Shown here piece after piece: positions 26,184 through 34,387 of a DNA stretch of 51,600 nucleotides. Source of the DNA: Rhodospirillaceae bacterium (GTDB lineage Bacteria > Pseudomonadota > Alphaproteobacteria > DSM-16000 > Inquilinaceae); the NCBI GenBank assembly GCA_020638595.1, contig JACKIG010000030.1, forward strand, positions 1 through 51,600, in the 5' to 3' direction. Position 1 is the stretch's first letter; every line of letters starts with the position of its first letter. The notes below the pieces were generated by a model. The model ran no database searches, was not told the DNA's origin, and saw only the letters and a list, made by a program, of their open reading frames with translations. The translations under genes were made by a program, and so were the position numbers.

Positions 26184-27551
26184 TCAGTAGGCGTATTGCG
26201 GATAGATCGGGTCGATGTCCCCGTTCCATTCCTCGTGAAACCGCTTCAGCTTGCGCTCCGCCGGGGTCACGCCGGATTCGGCGATCTCCATCAGCGCTTC
26301 CAGATATGCCGTCTCATCGTCGCCGATGGTGTTGCGCCTGTCGCGGCTCTTCAGGCCGGAGACGGCGATCTCCAGCGTTCGCAACGCCAGGTCCCCCACG
26401 GTCCCGGACCGGAACGGGGTGCCCAGCGCACTGCGCGGCACCTCGGCACGCAGATAGGCATGCTCCTGCGGCGTCCAGCCGGCGACCAGCTCTTCCGCCG
26501 CGGCCAGCGCCGCATCGTCGTACAGCAGCCCCACCCAGAGCGCGGGCAAGGCACAGAGCCGCCGCCACTGGCCCCCATCGGCCCCCCGCATCTCCAGGTA
26601 CCGCTTCAGCCGCACCTCGGGAAACGCCGTGGTCAGGTGGTCCGCCCAATCGCCGAGCGTCGGACGCTCGTCCGGCAACACCGGCAGGCGGCCGGCCATG
26701 AAGTCGCGGAAGGATTGCCCGGAGGCATCGATGTACCTGCCGTCGCGGTAGACGAAGTACATCGGCACATCCAGCATGTAGTCGACATAGCGCTCGAAGC
26801 CGAAGCCGTCCTCGAACACGAAGGGCAGATGGCCGCAGCGGTCGGGGTCGGTATCGGTCCAGATATGGCTGCGATAGCTGAGATAGCCGTTCGGCCGGCC
26901 CTCGGTGAACGGGGAGTTGGCGAACAGCGCCGTCGCCACCGGCTGCAAGGCCAGGCTGACGCGGAACTTGCGCACCATGTCGGCCTCGCTGGCGAAGTCC
27001 AGGTTGACCTGCACGGTGCAGGTGCGCGTCATCATGTCGAGGCCGAGATTGCCGCGCTTGGGCATGTACTGCCGCATGATGCGGTAGCGGCCCTTGGGCA
27101 TCCACGGCATGTCCTCGCGCCGCCATTTCGGGATGAAGCCGAGGCCGATCATGCCGACGCCCAGTTCGGCATTCACCTCGCGCACCTGGCGCAGGTGCTC
27201 ATGCACCTCGTCGCAGGTCTCGTGGATCGTGCGCAGGGGCGCGCCCGACAGCTCCAGCTGTCCGCCCGGCTCCAGCGTGACGGAGCAGCCGTCGTCATCC
27301 ACAAGCGCGATCAGTTCGCCCGCTTCCTCCACCGGCTTCCAGCCGAAGCGGCGCAGGCCTTGCAGCAGCGTGCCGATCCCCTGCTCGCCCTCATAGGCGA
27401 CGGGCCGCAGGTCCTTCAGCCGGTAGACGAACTTCTCGTGCTCCGTGCCGATACGCCAGGCATCCCGCGGCTTACAGCCGGCCTCAAGATACTCCACCAG
27501 TTGGCGTCGGTTGCTGATCCGCTCGACGGCGGCGTTCTCCATCACGGCCAT
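26184..27551 (-). CDS. gshA: Glutamate-cysteine ligase, plant/alphaproteobacterial type
   Basis: 455 residues from the ATG at 27549-27551 (MAVMENAAVERISNRRQLVE). The GCS2-type signature WRIGTEHEKFVY, then EPGGQLELSGAPL, MMTRTCTVQVNLDF and NGYLSYRSHIW, identify the plant-like class common in alphaproteobacteria. The enzyme makes gamma-glutamylcysteine, the first step of glutathione synthesis. It lies 34 bp downstream of rsmE on the same strand, a frequent alphaproteobacterial pairing. gshB is not in the window. Confidence 0.94.
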   Translation of the reverse strand: MAVMENAAVERISNRRQLVEYLEAGCKPRDAWRIGTEHEKFVYRLKDLRPVAYEGEQGIGTLLQGLRRFGWKPVEEAGELIALVDDDGCSVTLEPGGQLELSGAPLRTIHETCDEVHEHLRQVREVNAELGVGMIGLGFIPKWRREDMPWMPKGRYRIMRQYMPKRGNLGLDMMTRTCTVQVNLDFASEADMVRKFRVSLALQPVATALFANSPFTEGRPNGYLSYRSHIWTDTDPDRCGHLPFVFEDGFGFERYVDYMLDVPMYFVYRDGRYIDASGQSFRDFMAGRLPVLPDERPTLGDWADHLTTAFPEVRLKRYLEMRGADGGQWRRLCALPALWVGLLYDDAALAAAEELVAGWTPQEHAYLRAEVPRSALGTPFRSGTVGDLALRTLEIAVSGLKSRDRRNTIGDDETAYLEALMEIAESGVTPAERKLKRFHEEWNGDIDPIYPQYAY

Positions 27552-27585
27552 TTCGCATGGTCCCAGGTTGCCTGAGCTGTTGCCT

Positions 27586-28347
27586 CTACCGCTCGTCATG
27601 GGGCGCGCGCGAAAACGGCCGCTCCGACCAGTCGCCGGCGAGGCATTGCCAGCAGGCCAGTGCGGCGGCAACCGCGGTTTCGGCCCGAAGAATCCGCGGT
27701 CCCAAGCCAAGGAAGTGAGAAAAGTCGAGTTCCGCCAGCGCGTCAAGCTCCGCCGCGGCGAAGCCGCCTTCCGGCCCGACCAGGATGCCCGCCGGCCCCG
27801 CTCCGACCTCGCGGGCCAGCGCCTGCGGCGTCGCCGCCGTCGAGCGTTCCGCACAGACGATCAACGGCCGGCCGGACGGCCAGTCGGCGATCAGCCGCGA
27901 CAATGTGACCGGCTCCGCCAACTCCGGAACGTCAAGCCGCTCGCACTGCTCCGCCGCCTCGACGGCCGTGGCCGCCAGCCGGTCCAGATTGACCCGCGAC
28001 ACATCGGTATAGCGGGTCATCACCGGCAGCAGGCGTGCAGCCCCCAGCTCCGTTGCCTTCTCGACGATCATGTCGATGCGTCCCCGCTTCACCGGCGCGA
28101 AACAGAGCCAGAGGTCCGGGCCCATGCGCTGCGCGCGCGTGCAGCGCATGGGGATGACCGTGGCGCCGGCCTTGGCTATCGCTTCGACGCGCGCCAGCCA
28201 CTCGCCGTTACACCCGTCGAACACCAGGATCTCGTCGCCGCGGCCAAGCCGCATCACGTCGCGCAGATAATGCGCCTGTCCGGCCGCCAGGGCGACGGGC
28301 TCGCCCTCCGCCAGCGGCCCGGCCACATGCAGCCGGCGCAGGCCCAT
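27586..28347 (-). CDS. rsmE: 16S rRNA (uracil1498-N3)-methyltransferase
   Basis: 253 residues. The N-terminal PUA-like domain (HYLRDVMRLGRGDEILVFDG) is followed by the SPOUT methyltransferase domain. The knot motifs GILVGPEGGFAAAELDAL and LGPRILRAETAVAAALA are intact, as is the KRGRIDMIVEKATELGA block. RsmE methylates U1498 in the ribosomal decoding region. It lies between the ClpP-like gene and gshA, all on the minus strand. Confidence 0.94.
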   Translation of the reverse strand: MGLRRLHVAGPLAEGEPVALAAGQAHYLRDVMRLGRGDEILVFDGCNGEWLARVEAIAKAGATVIPMRCTRAQRMGPDLWLCFAPVKRGRIDMIVEKATELGAARLLPVMTRYTDVSRVNLDRLAATAVEAAEQCERLDVPELAEPVTLSRLIADWPSGRPLIVCAERSTAATPQALAREVGAGPAGILVGPEGGFAAAELDALAELDFSHFLGLGPRILRAETAVAAALACWQCLAGDWSERPFSRAPHDER

Positions 28348-28385
28348 CGCCGCAGGCCGGCGGGTGCCGCCCGGTCCGGGACGGC

Positions 28386-29018
28386 TTACAGGACCTCGTC
28401 GATGGACCGGACGATGTGGGTCACGGCGCCATAGGCCCGCGCCTCTTCCGCCGACATCCAGAAATTGCGGTCGGTGTCCTTGACCACCTTCTCGTAGGGT
28501 TGCCCGGTCTCGTTGGCGATCGTCCGGTTGATGCGCTCGCGCATCTTGATGATCTCGGTCGCTTCGATGTCGATGTCCACCGCCGGTCCGCGCACCCCGC
28601 CCATCGGCTGATGCAGCAGGAAGCGCGTATTGGGCAGGCAGTACCGGTCTTCGCGGTAGGCACCCAGGAAGATATGGGCCGCCGCACTGGCCACCCAGCC
28701 GGTGCCGATCACCTGCACGCGCGGCTTGATGAAGCGGATCAGGTCGTGGACCGTATCGCCGCTTTCCACATGTCCGCCCGGCGAGTTGATGACCAGCTTG
28801 ATCGGCTCGTCGCTATCGGCCGCCATCGCCAGCATCTGGGCCGTGATTTCGCGCGAGACCTTGTCGTTGATGCCGCCGAACAGCAGGATCATCCGCGCCT
28901 TGAACAGCTTCTCGCCAAGGCCCGGGCTCTGGCGTTCCTTCTTGTCCTTCTCTTTGTCGTCGTCCTCGTCGTCGTCTTCGTCGTCGAGGCGGAACCGGCT
29001 GTAGAGGGGGTCGAGCAC
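28386..29018 (-). CDS. ClpP-family serine protease homologue with catalytic Asp replaced
   Basis: 210 residues from a GTG start at 29016-29018 with AAGGG nine nt upstream; an open extension overlaps the next gene and is not family-like. The N-terminus carries an acidic-then-lysine tract (residues 12-28, DDEDDDEDDDKEKDKKE). The ClpP fold follows: VINSPGGHVESGD, nucleophile Ser111 in TGWVASAAAHIF and His136 in RFLLHQPMGG. By alignment with E. coli ClpP (TERDRFLSA), the catalytic Asp171 is Asn185 here (TDRNFWMSA). It may be a non-canonical second ClpP that acts in a mixed complex or with altered activity. No clpX or clpA is adjacent. Confidence 0.85.
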   Translation of the reverse strand: MLDPLYSRFRLDDEDDDEDDDKEKDKKERQSPGLGEKLFKARMILLFGGINDKVSREITAQMLAMAADSDEPIKLVINSPGGHVESGDTVHDLIRFIKPRVQVIGTGWVASAAAHIFLGAYREDRYCLPNTRFLLHQPMGGVRGPAVDIDIEATEIIKMRERINRTIANETGQPYEKVVKDTDRNFWMSAEEARAYGAVTHIVRSIDEVL

Positions 29019-29076
29019 TGTCTTCAGCCCTTCATGGCTTGGGTGGTGGACCTGCGGGGGCGGAACGGATGCCCCG

Positions 29077-30075
29077 TCATGCCGCGGGCTTGAGGAAGTC
29101 GTCAATATAGTCCTGCACGACACGGTCGAGGCTTTCGTCGATCGGCAGGCCCAGCGCCTGCGCCCGGCTGTCATCGGCCTTGGCCGCCCAGGTGCGCACG
29201 ATGGCCTGGATCTGCGGATCCGGACGGTCGATCACGGGACCCAGCGGGATGCGGTTCGCTTCGGCCACCCGTTCCAGGGCCGCCACCATCTCGACCACCG
29301 TATAGGGACGGCTGCGCAGGTTTACCGCGCGGTCGTCGCCCAGCGCGTCCGCCGCCAGCTCATGCAGGCCGATGAAGCCGGCCACGGTGTTGCGATAGCC
29401 CAAAAGCGGCATCTGCGTGTCGCGCGTCACCGGCAGGATGCATTCCTGTCCGCCCAGCGGTTCGCGGAAGACGCCGCTGCAGAAGCTGGAGGCCGCCGCA
29501 TTGGGCTTGCCCGGCCGGATGATGATGGTGGGCAGGCGTGCCGAGCGCCCGTCCAGAAAGCCCTTGCGGGTGTAGTCGTTGATCAGCAGCTCCATGATCG
29601 TCTTGGTGACGCCGTAGGTGGTGCGCGCCGTCTGCTTGGTGTCGTCGCCGACGACATCGGGCATGGCCGCACCGCCGAAGACGGCGATGGAGCTGGCGAA
29701 CACCAGGCGCGGCGAACCGGCCCGCGCGCGCAACGCTTCCAGCACATGGCGCCCGCCATCCAGGTTGACCTTCAGCGCCAGGTCGAAATCCTGCTCGCCA
29801 TGGCCGCTGACGATGGAAGCGAGGTGGAACACCGAGGTGTCGTCGCGATCGACGAGGCCGAAGACCGTGTCGCGGTCGGAGATGTCGCCGGCGACGATGC
29901 TGACGCGGTCGTCCAGACCGCTCGGCCGCTCCGGCGGCGTGACGGCGTCGAACAGGACGATGGAGTCGATCGGCTCCTGCGCGCCCGACGGCCCGGTCAG
30001 CGTGCCGCGGCGCACCAGCGCACGGCCGATATTCAGCCCGATGAACCCGGTGCCACCGGTGATGACGACCTTCAT
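29077..30075 (-). CDS. denD: NAD-dependent epimerase/dehydratase family, D-erythronate dehydrogenase-like
   Basis: 332 residues with the extended-SDR fold. The NAD site is GGTGFIG near the N-terminus. The active-site YxxxK is in TTYGVTKTIMELLINDY, and PTIIIRPGKPNAAASSF is characteristic of the DenD group. DenD oxidises D-erythronate to 2-keto-D-erythronate at the start of a four-carbon acid sugar pathway. The partner genes denH, otnI and denK are not nearby, so the substrate assignment is by similarity only. Confidence 0.82.
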   Translation of the reverse strand: MKVVITGGTGFIGLNIGRALVRRGTLTGPSGAQEPIDSIVLFDAVTPPERPSGLDDRVSIVAGDISDRDTVFGLVDRDDTSVFHLASIVSGHGEQDFDLALKVNLDGGRHVLEALRARAGSPRLVFASSIAVFGGAAMPDVVGDDTKQTARTTYGVTKTIMELLINDYTRKGFLDGRSARLPTIIIRPGKPNAAASSFCSGVFREPLGGQECILPVTRDTQMPLLGYRNTVAGFIGLHELAADALGDDRAVNLRSRPYTVVEMVAALERVAEANRIPLGPVIDRPDPQIQAIVRTWAAKADDSRAQALGLPIDESLDRVVQDYIDDFLKPAA

Positions 30076-30169
30076 GGCACACTCTCCCCCGATACGGTCT
30101 TGTGCTTGCCTGTCATCGACAGCGCTTAGCCGCCCGGCGCCGTCGGCGCAAGCGGCTCGACGAGATAAG

Positions 30170-30643
30170 TCAGTCCGGCTGCTCCATCACCACCGCCTCG
30201 TGGCGGACGGGGAAGTTCATCGACGCGGCGATGAAACAGACGTGGTGCGCCTGATCGTGCAGGTCGAGGGCGAGGTCCAGATTGGTTCCCTTGGCCACGA
30301 TCGTCCGCGGCCGCAACACCGCCTCGACGAAGTGACCACTGCCCTTTTCGAACACCATCGTGCCCTCGGCGTCGTCCTCATAGTCCACCACCAGCACCCC
30401 GGCCTTCGCCGCGCAGGCCAGATAGCTCAACAGATGGCAGGCCGACAGCGCGGCGATCAGCAGGTCCTCGGGGTTGTGGCGGCTGGCGTCGCCCAGGAAC
30501 AGCGGGTCCGCAGTCCCCGCCAGGTCGGGCTTGCCGTCCATCCGCACGACATAGTCACGGGCATAGCTGCGATAGTCGCTGGTCGGGCCCTGCGCCGCCC
30601 CGGTCCAGGCAAGTTGCGCCTTGTAGACATGAGAGTTCGCCAT
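30170..30643 (-). CDS. OsmC-family peroxiredoxin-like protein
   Basis: 157 residues from the ATG at 30641-30643 (MANSHVYKAQLAWTGAAQGP). The OsmC core includes NPEDLLIAALSACHLLSYLA and the later HHVCFIAASMNFPV, which together supply the redox cysteine pair. Such proteins reduce organic hydroperoxides. This subtype, with DASRHNPEDL, is closer to the YhfA/OsmC-like branch than to Ohr. It stands alone and is convergent with nothing close. Confidence 0.86.
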   Translation of the reverse strand: MANSHVYKAQLAWTGAAQGPTSDYRSYARDYVVRMDGKPDLAGTADPLFLGDASRHNPEDLLIAALSACHLLSYLACAAKAGVLVVDYEDDAEGTMVFEKGSGHFVEAVLRPRTIVAKGTNLDLALDLHDQAHHVCFIAASMNFPVRHEAVVMEQPD

Positions 30644-30808
30644 CGTGCGTCCCGTCCCTTCGTCCCCCCCAGATGCGCAACCATACCGGTCCGGCCGAAC
30701 GGCGCAAAGGCGGTCGCCGACGCCCGCCGATCCCAAGCTTGTGACTGGCACTTCGCCCGCTAAGGATTTACCCAGACCGGGACGCCGGCAGGCAGGGGAG
30801 CATGGGTC

Positions 30809-31639
30809 ATGACGATCGCACCGCGTTTTTTCACCGTCCTGGCGCTGGCATTGACGGCGCTGGCCGGCGCACGCCCCGGCCTGGCCTGCGGCGATGTCGA
30901 CGGTCCCTGCCAGGTGAGCGACGGGCAATACTATGCCCATGTGCCCGGCGGCTGGGACGGTGCGTCCCCCTTGCCGACGGCCGTCTACTTCCACGGCTAT
31001 TCGTCCACGGGTGCTGCCGTCATGGGCAACCGCGGCCTGGTCGATGCCTTCGACCGCCTTGGCGTCCTGCTGATCGCGCCGGACGGACGCAACCGCACCT
31101 GGGCGCATGTCGGGTCCCCCAGCCAAGCGCGTGACGAACTGGCGTTCATGGACGCGGTCATGGCCGACGTCCATGCCCGCTGGCCGGTCGACGGGGGCCG
31201 CCTGTGGGTGACGGGCTTCTCGCAGGGCGGCTCCATGGCCTGGGACATGGCCTGCTACCGGGGGGAGGAGTTCACAGCCTTCGCCCCGATCTCCGGCGCC
31301 TTCTGGACGCCGCTGCCGGAGACCTGCCCGTCGGGCCCGGTCAACCTGCGCCATGTCCACGGGACCACCGACACGGTCGTGCCCATGGCCGGCCGGCCGA
31401 TCCGCCAGACCTACCGACAGGGCGACGTGATGCAAGGCATGGCGGTCTGGCGCCAGGCCGACGGCTGTCCGGAAACCCCGGACGCCATCGAACGGGACGG
31501 CCGGCTGACCTGCCAGGTCTGGCGCAGCTGCACCAGCGGCCGCGAGCTGCAGCTTTGCCTGCACGACGGGGGCCACACGCCGCTGCCCGGCTGGGTCGAG
31601 GACGCCTATCGCTGGGTCGAACACGTGTCGCACGGCTGA
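30809..31639 (+). CDS. Exported esterase of the LpqC / PHB-depolymerase-like family
   Basis: 276 residues. A signal peptide (about 1-26, ending GLACGD) exports the protein. The alpha/beta-hydrolase fold has the oxyanion segment FHGYSSTG near 61-68 and nucleophile elbow GFSQG with Ser138. The His region is near 252-256 (HDGGHTPLPGW), and an Asp candidate lies in HGTTDTVVP. Six or more cysteines suggest disulphides in the periplasm. Related enzymes cleave polyhydroxybutyrate or feruloyl/acetyl esters; the substrate is not determinable. Confidence 0.86.
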   Translation: MTIAPRFFTVLALALTALAGARPGLACGDVDGPCQVSDGQYYAHVPGGWDGASPLPTAVYFHGYSSTGAAVMGNRGLVDAFDRLGVLLIAPDGRNRTWAHVGSPSQARDELAFMDAVMADVHARWPVDGGRLWVTGFSQGGSMAWDMACYRGEEFTAFAPISGAFWTPLPETCPSGPVNLRHVHGTTDTVVPMAGRPIRQTYRQGDVMQGMAVWRQADGCPETPDAIERDGRLTCQVWRSCTSGRELQLCLHDGGHTPLPGWVEDAYRWVEHVSHG

Positions 31640-31659
31640 CGGCGCCGGCCGCGCCGCCT

Positions 31660-32442
31660 CTAAAGGAAGCGCACCTCCGCGTCGCCAAGGCCGTGCAGCG
31701 AGGCGACCACGGTGTCGCCCGCCAGGGGCCATTTGGTTTCCACCACGCTGCCCGTCAGGATCACCTGGCCGGACTTCAGCCCCTCACCATGCCGCGCGAT
31801 GGTGTTGGCCAGCCAGGCGACCGCGTTGAAGGGGTGGCCCAGGACATGGGCGCCCGTGCCCGTGCCCACAACCGTGCCGCCGATGGTCATGCACCCGGTG
31901 ACGGCCGCAAGGTCCGGGACCGCCGTGACCGCAGGTCCCAGGATCGCGCCGGCGTGGAAGAAGTCGTCGGCCGTCAACGTCCAGGCGTCGAGGCCCGGGT
32001 AGTCGACATAACGGTCGTCGACCAGTTCGATCGCCGCCATCGCCGCCGCAATGGCAGGCTCCACGGTCGTACGGTCATAGGGCACCCCGCCGGGCGGCAG
32101 GTCGCGGCCCAACCGCACGGCGATCTCGCATTCCACGCCGATCCGCCGGAAGGCGCCATGGACGACGTCCGCCGGGCTGCGGTGGATCGCGTCGGCGGCC
32201 AGAATGCCGGCACAGGGCCGGTCGATCGACAGGAACGCCTGCATCACCGCCGTCGTGCAGCCGATCTTGTAACCGGCGATCGCCCGCCCCGGTTCCCGCA
32301 GGCGCGCCAGCCGCGCCTGGATGGCATAGGCATCGGCTTCCGTCGCCGGCACCAAGTGCGGCGGGAAGCGATCGAAGGGTTCGGGCTTGGTCCTGTAGGC
32401 CGCCAGCAGTCCGGCTGCCTCTTCCAATGCCTGCTCGTGCAC
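31660..32442 (-). CDS. 2-keto-4-pentenoate hydratase / MhpD-family enzyme
   Basis: 260 residues from a GTG at 32440-32442, favoured because GGGGAGG lies seven nt upstream and the length fits the family; an upstream ATG would add residues. The motifs YKIGCTTAVMQAFLSIDRPC, VECEIAVRLGRDLP and GHPFNAVAWLANTIARHGEG match MhpD/4-oxalocrotonate decarboxylase relatives, which bind a divalent metal through acidic residues. These enzymes act late in meta-cleavage of aromatics. No other pathway genes are nearby. It diverges from the SDR gene. Confidence 0.85.
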   Translation of the reverse strand: MHEQALEEAAGLLAAYRTKPEPFDRFPPHLVPATEADAYAIQARLARLREPGRAIAGYKIGCTTAVMQAFLSIDRPCAGILAADAIHRSPADVVHGAFRRIGVECEIAVRLGRDLPPGGVPYDRTTVEPAIAAAMAAIELVDDRYVDYPGLDAWTLTADDFFHAGAILGPAVTAVPDLAAVTGCMTIGGTVVGTGTGAHVLGHPFNAVAWLANTIARHGEGLKSGQVILTGSVVETKWPLAGDTVVASLHGLGDAEVRFL

Positions 32443-32576
32443 CCGCGTTCCTCCCCTGACCGCCGCAATGGTCATGATGCGCCGGTGCGCTGCGTCTGTC
32501 GCCCCGCCTGTCTTGCCTCCCACCCCTCGGGCTGCCATACAAGCCCCCAATTCAGCCATTGGGGAGGGCATACGCC

Positions 32577-33362
32577 ATGGATCTCGGCATTCAGGGGCGC
32601 AAGGCGCTGGTTCTGGGGGCGTCCCGCGGGCTCGGGCGGGGCATCGCGATGGCGCTGGCTGCCGAGGGATGCGCCCTGACGCTGGTGGCCCGCAACCAGG
32701 CGGCCATCGATGCGACCGCCGAAGCCATCCGGACGGCCCACGGCATCGAGGCCAAGACCCATGCGCTCAACCTGTCCGACCACGCGTCCGTCACCGGGCT
32801 GATCGCGGCGGTGGAAGCGGCCGGCGGCGTCGACATCCTGGTCAATGTCAGCGGCGGGCCACCGCCATCCGGCGCCCTGGGGATCGCGGCGGACACCTGG
32901 CGCCAGCAGTTCGAGAGCATGGTGGTCAGCCTGATCACGCTGATCGACGGGCTGGTTCCGGGCATGCGGGCGCGCAAATGGGGGCGCATCCTGACCGTCA
33001 CTTCGTCCGGCATCACCCAGCCGATCCCGACGCTGGGCATGTCCAACACGCTGCGCGCCAGCCTTGTCACCTTCTCCAAGACGCTGGCCGGCGAAGTGGC
33101 GCCCGACGGCGTCACCGTGAACATCCTGGTCCCCGGCCGCATCGACACCGAGCGGGTGGAGGAGCTGGATACGGCGATGGCGAAGCGCCAGAACATCAGC
33201 CTGGAGGAAGTGCGCAAGCGCTCCTACGCCAACATCCCGATGGGCCGGAACGGCACGGTGGAGGAATTCGCATCCGTCGCCGCCTTCCTGGCCAGCGAGC
33301 GGGCGAGCTACGTCACCGGCAGCACGATCCGCATCGACGGGGGGTTGATCCGCTCGATCTGA
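32577..33362 (+). CDS. Short-chain dehydrogenase/reductase lacking the canonical YxxxK
   Basis: 261 residues from the ATG at 32577, preceded by GGGGAGGG. The cofactor loop is GASRGLGRGIA at about 13-23, with an N-V-S-G-G segment in place of the usual NNAG. In the active-site region the sequence is VTSSGITQPIPTLGMSNTLR: the positions expected for Tyr and Lys hold Ser and Arg. Sequences of this kind are often labelled 3-oxoacyl-ACP reductase, but catalysis must differ or be absent. The C-terminus YVTGSTIRIDGGLIRSI is normal. Confidence 0.85.
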   Translation: MDLGIQGRKALVLGASRGLGRGIAMALAAEGCALTLVARNQAAIDATAEAIRTAHGIEAKTHALNLSDHASVTGLIAAVEAAGGVDILVNVSGGPPPSGALGIAADTWRQQFESMVVSLITLIDGLVPGMRARKWGRILTVTSSGITQPIPTLGMSNTLRASLVTFSKTLAGEVAPDGVTVNILVPGRIDTERVEELDTAMAKRQNISLEEVRKRSYANIPMGRNGTVEEFASVAAFLASERASYVTGSTIRIDGGLIRSI

Positions 33363-33384
33363 CGGACGGCGGGGTGCCGCCGGC

Positions 33385-33651
33385 TCAATGCAGGCGCAGC
33401 TCCGCGCCCGTATAGCGCAGGTCGACCGGCCGGATCAGCTTGCCCGCGGCGACGGTCACGGAATGCAGCGGCCCCTCGATCTCGCGCTTCCAGAAGTCCA
33501 GGAACCGGCGCAGCTCCGGGAATTCCGGAACCAAATCGAGCTTCTGCCAGAGGAAGGTCTGCAACAGGCCCGGCTGGTCGGGCATGTGGTAGAGGATATG
33601 GGCCGTGGTCAGGCGATAGCCCCTGAGCTGCAAGGCAAGATCGCTGGACAT
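33385..33651 (-). CDS. usg: Usg family protein
   Basis: 88 residues from the ATG at 33649-33651 with GGAGGG seven nt ahead; upstream extension is spurious. The sequence LQLRGYRLTTAHILYHMPDQ, followed by FLDFWKREIEGPLHSV, is the hallmark of the alphaproteobacterial Usg proteins, small proteins named for lying near trp genes in some species. Function is unknown. It is convergent with the SDR gene and diverges from groES. Confidence 0.88.
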   Translation of the reverse strand: MSSDLALQLRGYRLTTAHILYHMPDQPGLLQTFLWQKLDLVPEFPELRRFLDFWKREIEGPLHSVTVAAGKLIRPVDLRYTGAELRLH

Positions 33652-33800
33652 GCGCGTTCCCTCCATCGCTAGAGCGAGTGAACATTGCGGTACTGCCCAC
33701 GCCCGCTTTGCGATTGCTCCCCCGGTCAACGCTTCTTGGTCACTATCGTTCCTTATCCCAGCCTGGAACGGCAAGAGTAAAATATAGGTAAATCAGTATC

Positions 33801-33827
33801 TTGGCAGCGCAGTCGCCGGAGTGCTGC
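33801..33827 (+). promoter_or_regulatory. Degenerate CIRCE-like element upstream of groES
   Basis: TTGGCAGCG (33801-33809), a 9-bp spacer, then GAGTGCTGC (33819-33827). Against the HrcA operator TTAGCACTC-N9-GAGTGCTAA the right half matches 7 of 9 and the left half 5 of 9 with exact spacing. It lies about 120 bp before groES. This may be a weakened HrcA site or chance. Confidence 0.35.
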
Positions 33828-33949
33828 CAGGACCCGCCGTGGGGGTGGTGCGCGTGCGCCACCGGTGCTAACACTCCGCCCGGGCGCCGATGGGCGCGCA
33901 CGGCTTCGAGACAGCCCACATCCGACAGTCCTTTTGGGAGTTCGCATCC

Positions 33950-34237
33950 ATGGCTTTTCGCCCCCTGCATGACCGCGTCCTTGTTCGCCGTATCGAAGGC
34001 GAGGAGAAGACCAAGGGCGGCATCATCATTCCCGACACCGTCAAGGAAAAGCCGCAGGAAGGCGAGATCGTCGCCGTCGGCTCCGGCGTGCGGGACAATG
34101 ACGGCAAACTGGTGCCGCTGGACGTCAAGGCCGGCGACCGCATCCTGTTCGGCAAGTGGTCGGGCACGGAAGTGAAGCTGGACGGCCAGGACCTGCTGAT
34201 CATGAAGGAAAGCGACGTCCTGGGGATCATCGGCTGA
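33950..34237 (+). CDS. groES: Co-chaperonin GroES
   Basis: 95 residues from the ATG at 33950 (MAFRPLHDRVLVRRIEGEEK), the normal length; the frame upstream is not GroES-like. The mobile loop (EGEEKTKGGIIIPDT) and GDRILFGKWSGTEVKLDGQD are intact. GroES caps GroEL during ATP-driven folding. groEL, which normally follows within about 100 bp, is absent: a 150-bp spacer with a large inverted repeat is followed by rsmD on the other strand. This may be a second groES copy or the remains of a broken groESL operon. Confidence 0.96.
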   Translation: MAFRPLHDRVLVRRIEGEEKTKGGIIIPDTVKEKPQEGEIVAVGSGVRDNDGKLVPLDVKAGDRILFGKWSGTEVKLDGQDLLIMKESDVLGIIG

Positions 34238-34343
34238 CGCCTGACCCGATCATCAACCGCCGTAACGGGTCACTCAATCCCTGCCGTTCGAAATAGAGAG
34301 CGACCCGACCAGGCCCCCGTTTGCCAGACGTCATGTTGACCAG

Positions 34344-34387
34344 GTGCAGCGGCGCCATCGAGACTTAGCTTGACCGCGCCGCTGCAC
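34344..34387. repeat. 12-bp perfect inverted repeat between groES and rsmD
   Basis: Arms gtgcagcggcgc (34344-34355) and gcgccgctgcac (34376-34387) with a 20-bp loop. The right arm touches the rsmD stop codon. The genes are convergent, so it could be a bidirectional terminator, although neither side has a long T-run. It could also be the trace of a mobile element. Confidence 0.6.
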
